The translations under genes and the position numbers were made by a program. Below the pieces are notes generated by a model. It was not told the DNA's origin. It saw only the letters and a list, made by a program, of their open reading frames with translations, and searched no databases. From Anaerolineales bacterium UBA5195 (lineage in GTDB: Bacteria; Chloroflexota; Anaerolineae; Anaerolineales; Villigracilaceae): 64,000 nucleotides of DNA. Shown in pieces: positions 61,111 through 64,000 of the stretch. The stretch is taken from contig DHVZ01000056.1 in assembly GCA_002412925.1 (NCBI GenBank), positions 111,137 through 175,136 on the forward strand. Direction: 5' to 3'. Position 1 is the stretch's first letter. The number at the start of each line of letters is the position of its first letter.

Positions 61111-61767
61111 TTACGATGATTCTTTTCTCAACAGGAAAATTGACGACCAGAGATCCTTCAAGGTATAAAATCCGGTAACCAGGAAAACCATTCCCAAGGC
61201 GAATAACCCAAACGACACTGGGAATCTTTCGATTGGGGCGTCTGGGCGAAGATCTTCCGCCAAAGTGATTGGCTGTTCACCAGCACAGAGAGGAACCACC
61301 CGCGGCTGGTCAAGCCACGCGAAGACGGAGAACCAGACATCCTTCATTCCAAAATAACTACCCGCAATCATTGCCAGCCCGGTGATCACCAAAGGCGTGG
61401 CATAGGACATGGCAAACAGGATTTGGAAAGCATCCGAATAAAACAAATATAAACCAACAGAATCCGGGGTGTTCGGATCAAAAAACGGCCAGAAATAATT
61501 GGATATTCCCAGCAGGTTCCAGGCAACCAGGAAAACCCCGCCAACAAAGATCGACAGCGCTACCAGGATCAGATACGGACTTTGCCGCCGGATAAGATCA
61601 AGATGATTGGATTGAATCAGGGCGTCAACGATCTGAGTCGCATCGCCCCAATGCAAGCAGTACTTGAGGCAAGACTCTTCGATGACCTTATTCCGATTGG
61701 CAGTTTCAGCCAAACGGCGGATAACAAAGTCTTCCAGTTCTGGGAAAGTTTCTGAAAGTGTCAGCAT
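61111..61767 (-). CDS. Membrane protein of unknown function
   Basis: About 218 residues. A ~70-residue N-terminal cytoplasmic helical part (LSETFPELEDFVIRRLAE ... WGDATQIVDALIQSN) is followed by four membrane segments (about 72-92, 115-130, 134-150, 190-210). I recognise no family. ATG 61767 is preferred; an in-frame extension upstream would overlap the kinase gene. Confidence 0.65.
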   Translation of the reverse strand: MLTLSETFPELEDFVIRRLAETANRNKVIEESCLKYCLHWGDATQIVDALIQSNHLDLIRRQSPYLILVALSIFVGGVFLVAWNLLGISNYFWPFFDPNTPDSVGLYLFYSDAFQILFAMSYATPLVITGLAMIAGSYFGMKDVWFSVFAWLDQPRVVPLCAGEQPITLAEDLRPDAPIERFPVSFGLFALGMVFLVTGFYTLKDLWSSIFLLRKESS

Positions 61768-61802
61768 TTCTCTCTGGGCAATCCCTGGGTTTCCCGACCG
61801 AA

Positions 61803-62438
61803 CTAGAATTCCATTACTTCCTTGCCTGCCAGCTTGTCGGTAATCCGCTGCGTGACAGTTTCCAACGCCTTGGTCTGGTTGACGTAATCGAGATTGTCGG
61901 TTCGGATGGTCAGCACCGGACACAGGTCAAAGGACTTGAGCCAGTCATCATAAAATGAATCGAGCAGTGCCAGGTAGTCGAGGCTGATGCCGGTTTCCAT
62001 GCCGCGCGCGCGTTTCTGGATGCGCTGCATCAAGACTTCAACAGGGGCTTTCAGGTAAATAAGCAGGTTCGGCGCGGGCAGGCTGTTGACCACCAGTTCG
62101 AACAGGCGGCGGTAAGCCAGGTAGTCCCGCTCCGACAAGTTATCCATGTGATGCAGGGCGCGGGCAAAGATAAATGCATCTTCATAGATCGACCGGTCGA
62201 GGATGACAGACTTTGGGTCATTTGCCATCTCCAGGTACTGCTTTGCGCGGTGCCCCAAAAAATAGACCTGAAGATGGAAGGACCAGGTTTTCATATCGGC
62301 ATAGAAATCTGGCAGGTAAGGATTATCAGAGACAGATTCGTAACCCGTCGTCCAGCCCATACGCGCCCCAAGGCGCTCCGTCAGGGAGGTTTTCCCTGCG
62401 CCGATATTCCCGGCAACAACGATCAGTTTTTTGGTCAT
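61803..62438 (-). CDS. Deoxynucleoside kinase (dGK/dAK-like)
   Basis: 211 residues of the deoxynucleoside kinase family that salvages deoxynucleosides. The P-loop GNIGAGKT is at 10-17, the substrate-side WSFHLQVYFLGHR and the DRSIYEDAFIFA motif (DRS) follow, then the lid RIQKRARGMETGI. Two such genes often lie together in Firmicutes; here only one is seen. Confidence 0.9.
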   Translation of the reverse strand: MTKKLIVVAGNIGAGKTSLTERLGARMGWTTGYESVSDNPYLPDFYADMKTWSFHLQVYFLGHRAKQYLEMANDPKSVILDRSIYEDAFIFARALHHMDNLSERDYLAYRRLFELVVNSLPAPNLLIYLKAPVEVLMQRIQKRARGMETGISLDYLALLDSFYDDWLKSFDLCPVLTIRTDNLDYVNQTKALETVTQRITDKLAGKEVMEF

Positions 62439-62531
62439 AAGCAGCTCTCAGAATCAAGATGTAGAAATAGTGTACGGTTATTCTACCCGAAAGACAAGCC
62501 CTGCAAGCTTTCAACCAAACACAATTCCTAA

Positions 62532-62602
62532 AGGCTCTTTGAGGATCCCCGTGGAAAAACCCTGCATTTTTGGGTTTTTTCAAGATACTTCGTGAACTAC
62601 TG
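62532..62602 (-). repeat. Dispersed intergenic repeat, copy 8
   Basis: On the minus strand: CAGTAGTTCACGAAGTATC, TTGAAAAAACCC, AAAATGCAGGG, and an end block GGGGATCCTCAAAGAGCC. One of the best-preserved ends. Confidence 0.65.
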
Positions 62603-62724
62603 AAGAATGCTTCCCCAAAAAACGGAAACATCGTGTATGATTCCAGATTATACGAAGCCAGGCCAAAAATACTTGGGCTTCGTCCACAGTAAAAAATCCG
62701 ACGCGGCGGGAATACTCTCGACTG

Positions 62725-64000
62725 ATGCAAATCCAGGCCATCCTGCAAGCACTTCTGATCACCACCGGACTCGCTATCCTCCTGTCCCTGTTGATTGGCT
62801 TTAATACTATTCGCATCGGGCGCAAAATCCCCTACTATCGCACCCGCCAGCAGCGCGTTGCCAGGGGCTGGCGACTGATGGGACTCGCCATGCTGTTGAC
62901 AATTTTCGCCGTTGGCCTGGCCCGTTTTGGCGAGCCGCTGGCAGTGCGTCTCTACCCGCCCACGACCACCATCACGCCGCGTCCAACCATGACCCTGGCG
63001 CCTTCACCGACCCAGACTCCCAGCCTGACGACAGTTCCCACCGTCCCCACCCAGACCAATACTCCTGGCCCATCTCCAACCATCTCCCGTACACCAAAAA
63101 GTTCTCCAACCGTCACATTTACCCGCACCATTACGTTCACACCCAGCAAGACCCGCACGCCGCTGCCGAGCAATACTCTCACGGCCTCCAACACACCGCG
63201 CAACACCGCAACCACCACCTTCACCCCATCTGTCACCAACACGCCTCGACCGACTTTCACGCCTTCGATCACCAACACGCGCGCGCCCACGCAGACCTTG
63301 ACGCCCACCCGGACGTTGACCTTCACGCCTACCATCACCTTGACACCGACCCTTACATCAACCTGGACCCTGACGCCTACCCGGACCTTGACACCCATCC
63401 CGAGCAAGACCCCGGCGGCGACACCCACCAGCACCTTTACCCCATCATGGACGCCCTCGGCCACACCGGCGCCCTCCCTTACTCCCAGCCTGGCCCCATC
63501 CTCAACGGCCTCCCGGACCCCCACCCCCAAACCCAGCCTGGCGCCACGGCTTGTCAGCCAACCCACCCTGACAAATACCCGCGCGCCCACCCGCACCTTC
63601 ACGCCAATCCCTAAAGACACAGCCACGCCGACCAATTCCCCAACCTGGACGAAGACCTCCGCGCCCACCGCAACCTGGACATCCACGGCGACTGAAACCT
63701 TCACCCCTACATTTACACCATCCCTGACAACCGCGCCCTCGCTGACAGCGACCTTGACCCCATCCTATACACCATCGGAACTTCCCACCCAAACGCTGAC
63801 AGCGACTTCGACGTTCACCCTGACACCAACAAAAACCTTCACCCCCTCCAACACACCAACTGAGACCTTCACGCTGACCACTACACCAACGCACACTTCG
63901 ACGCCCTCCAAGACACCTACCAACACCTTCACACCAACTTTCACGCCCTCGATCACACCGACAGACACCCTGACATCCACACCGACCTGGACGCCTTCCA
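62725..64000 (+). CDS. Membrane-anchored Thr/Pro-rich surface protein (3' end outside the window)
   Basis: Open from ATG 62725 to the window edge, 425 codons so far. Two hydrophobic segments (about residues 5-27, ILQALLITTGLAILLSLL, and 52-66) are followed from about residue 80 by more than 340 residues composed almost entirely of Thr, Pro and Ser with short T-x-T-P-T and F-T-P-S type units. This looks like an extended, probably glycosylated stalk ahead of a C-terminal domain outside the window. No Shine-Dalgarno is evident. The minus strand of the repeat carries long open frames that are artefacts. Confidence 0.75.
   Translation, partial: MQIQAILQALLITTGLAILLSLLIGFNTIRIGRKIPYYRTRQQRVARGWRLMGLAMLLTIFAVGLARFGEPLAVRLYPPTTTITPRPTMTLAPSPTQTPSLTTVPTVPTQTNTPGPSPTISRTPKSSPTVTFTRTITFTPSKTRTPLPSNTLTASNTPRNTATTTFTPSVTNTPRPTFTPSITNTRAPTQTLTPTRTLTFTPTITLTPTLTSTWTLTPTRTLTPIPSKTPAATPTSTFTPSWTPSATPAPSLTPSLAPSSTASRTPTPKPSLAPRLVSQPTLTNTRAPTRTFTPIPKDTATPTNSPTWTKTSAPTATWTSTATETFTPTFTPSLTTAPSLTATLTPSYTPSELPTQTLTATSTFTLTPTKTFTPSNTPTETFTLTTTPTHTSTPSKTPTNTFTPTFTPSITPTDTLTSTPTWTPS
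62985..64000 (+). repeat. Low-complexity Thr/Pro-coding repeat tract
   Basis: About 1 kb of degenerate short units built on ACC/ACG and CCC/CCT codons, such as TTCACGCCC and CTGACACCA, with a skewed base composition different from the rest of the window. It continues past the end. Confidence 0.85.

Noticed and set aside
62952..63980. Long minus-strand open frames rich in Val and Gly
   Set aside because: They are the antisense of the Thr/Pro-coding repeat; the composition is dictated by the plus strand and there are no ribosome sites or domains.
62985..64000. CRISPR-like array
   Set aside because: The repeats are short, degenerate, in codon register and without unique spacers; they encode a low-complexity protein.
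1..64000. tRNA or rRNA genes
   Set aside because: I looked through the intergenic regions for T-loop consensus sequences and rRNA cores and found none I could support.

Overview
The window looks like a chromosomal segment of an Anaerolineae-type member of the Chloroflexota. This is an inference from content: a moderately GC-rich sequence with frequent TTG and GTG starts, no lipopolysaccharide genes, two L,D-transpeptidases, tandem LCP proteins, Lgt and LspA, an ABC-2/SpoIIM fusion, roadblock and V4R regulators, and Thr/Pro-rich surface proteins. Almost everything is chromosomal housekeeping or regulation. I see no phage, IS transposase, CRISPR array, rRNA or tRNA.

Layout. 1-6070 (+): the 3' part of ftsK, a CDP-alcohol phosphatidyltransferase, lgt, a NatA-like ATPase with an ABC-2/SpoIIM fusion permease, and a metallo-beta-lactamase-fold hydrolase. 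6156-9693: an HNH nuclease (-), a nucleotide-sugar-epimerase-like protein, an HD-like protein and a small membrane protein. 9703-11063: tyrS behind what reads as a complete tyrosine attenuator. 11141-15040 (-): a response regulator, a polytopic membrane protein and an L,D-transpeptidase. 15200-20478 (+): a MacB/LolD-type exporter whose second ATPase carries a cNMP-binding domain, then a DppA peptidase. 20751-23297 (+): a secretion cassette in which a SipW-like signal peptidase with a DUF5305-like tail lies between two secreted proteins sharing one processing motif. 23534-26935 (+): gatB, a GT-C glycosyltransferase and an SCP2-like protein. 27175-32081 (+): a PEPCK-like P-loop protein, a deleted aldehyde ferredoxin oxidoreductase gene, a structured transcribed region and nnr. 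32171-33145 (-): SufT-like and SufR-like genes. 33317-33847 (+): a probable selenoprotein. 33981-39315: a DNRLRE surface protein, a second L,D-transpeptidase (-), then a roadblock, V4R, response regulator and GT2 operon. 39305-45375 (-): ksgA, two LCP proteins, a G5/3D protein, a nitroreductase and two small proteins. 45622-48017 (-): an ABC-F ATPase and a nucleotidyltransferase behind a leader with a terminator. 48457-52085 (+): a large GAF/HD-GYP sensor and a GGDEF pseudogene. 52090-56784 (-): threonine aldolase, RluD-like, lspA, alr, an unknown and a GNAT. 57097-59038 (+): DegV, then a secreted trypsin-like protease under a c-di-GMP-I type riboswitch. 59180-62438 (-): a cNMP/PP2C phosphatase, a GNAT, a membrane protein and a deoxynucleoside kinase. 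62725-64000 (+): a Thr/Pro-rich surface protein running off the end.

Themes. RNA-level control is unusually rich: a Tyr-codon attenuator, an ABC-F leader terminator, a c-di-GMP riboswitch, and a UGA codon followed by a SECIS-like hairpin. Cyclic-nucleotide and c-di-GMP signalling recurs (HD-GYP, a dead GGDEF gene, a degenerate GGDEF-like domain, two cNMP-binding fusion proteins, the riboswitch). Envelope and lipoprotein biogenesis is the other constant. A dispersed intergenic repeat of roughly 50-155 bp occurs about eight times.
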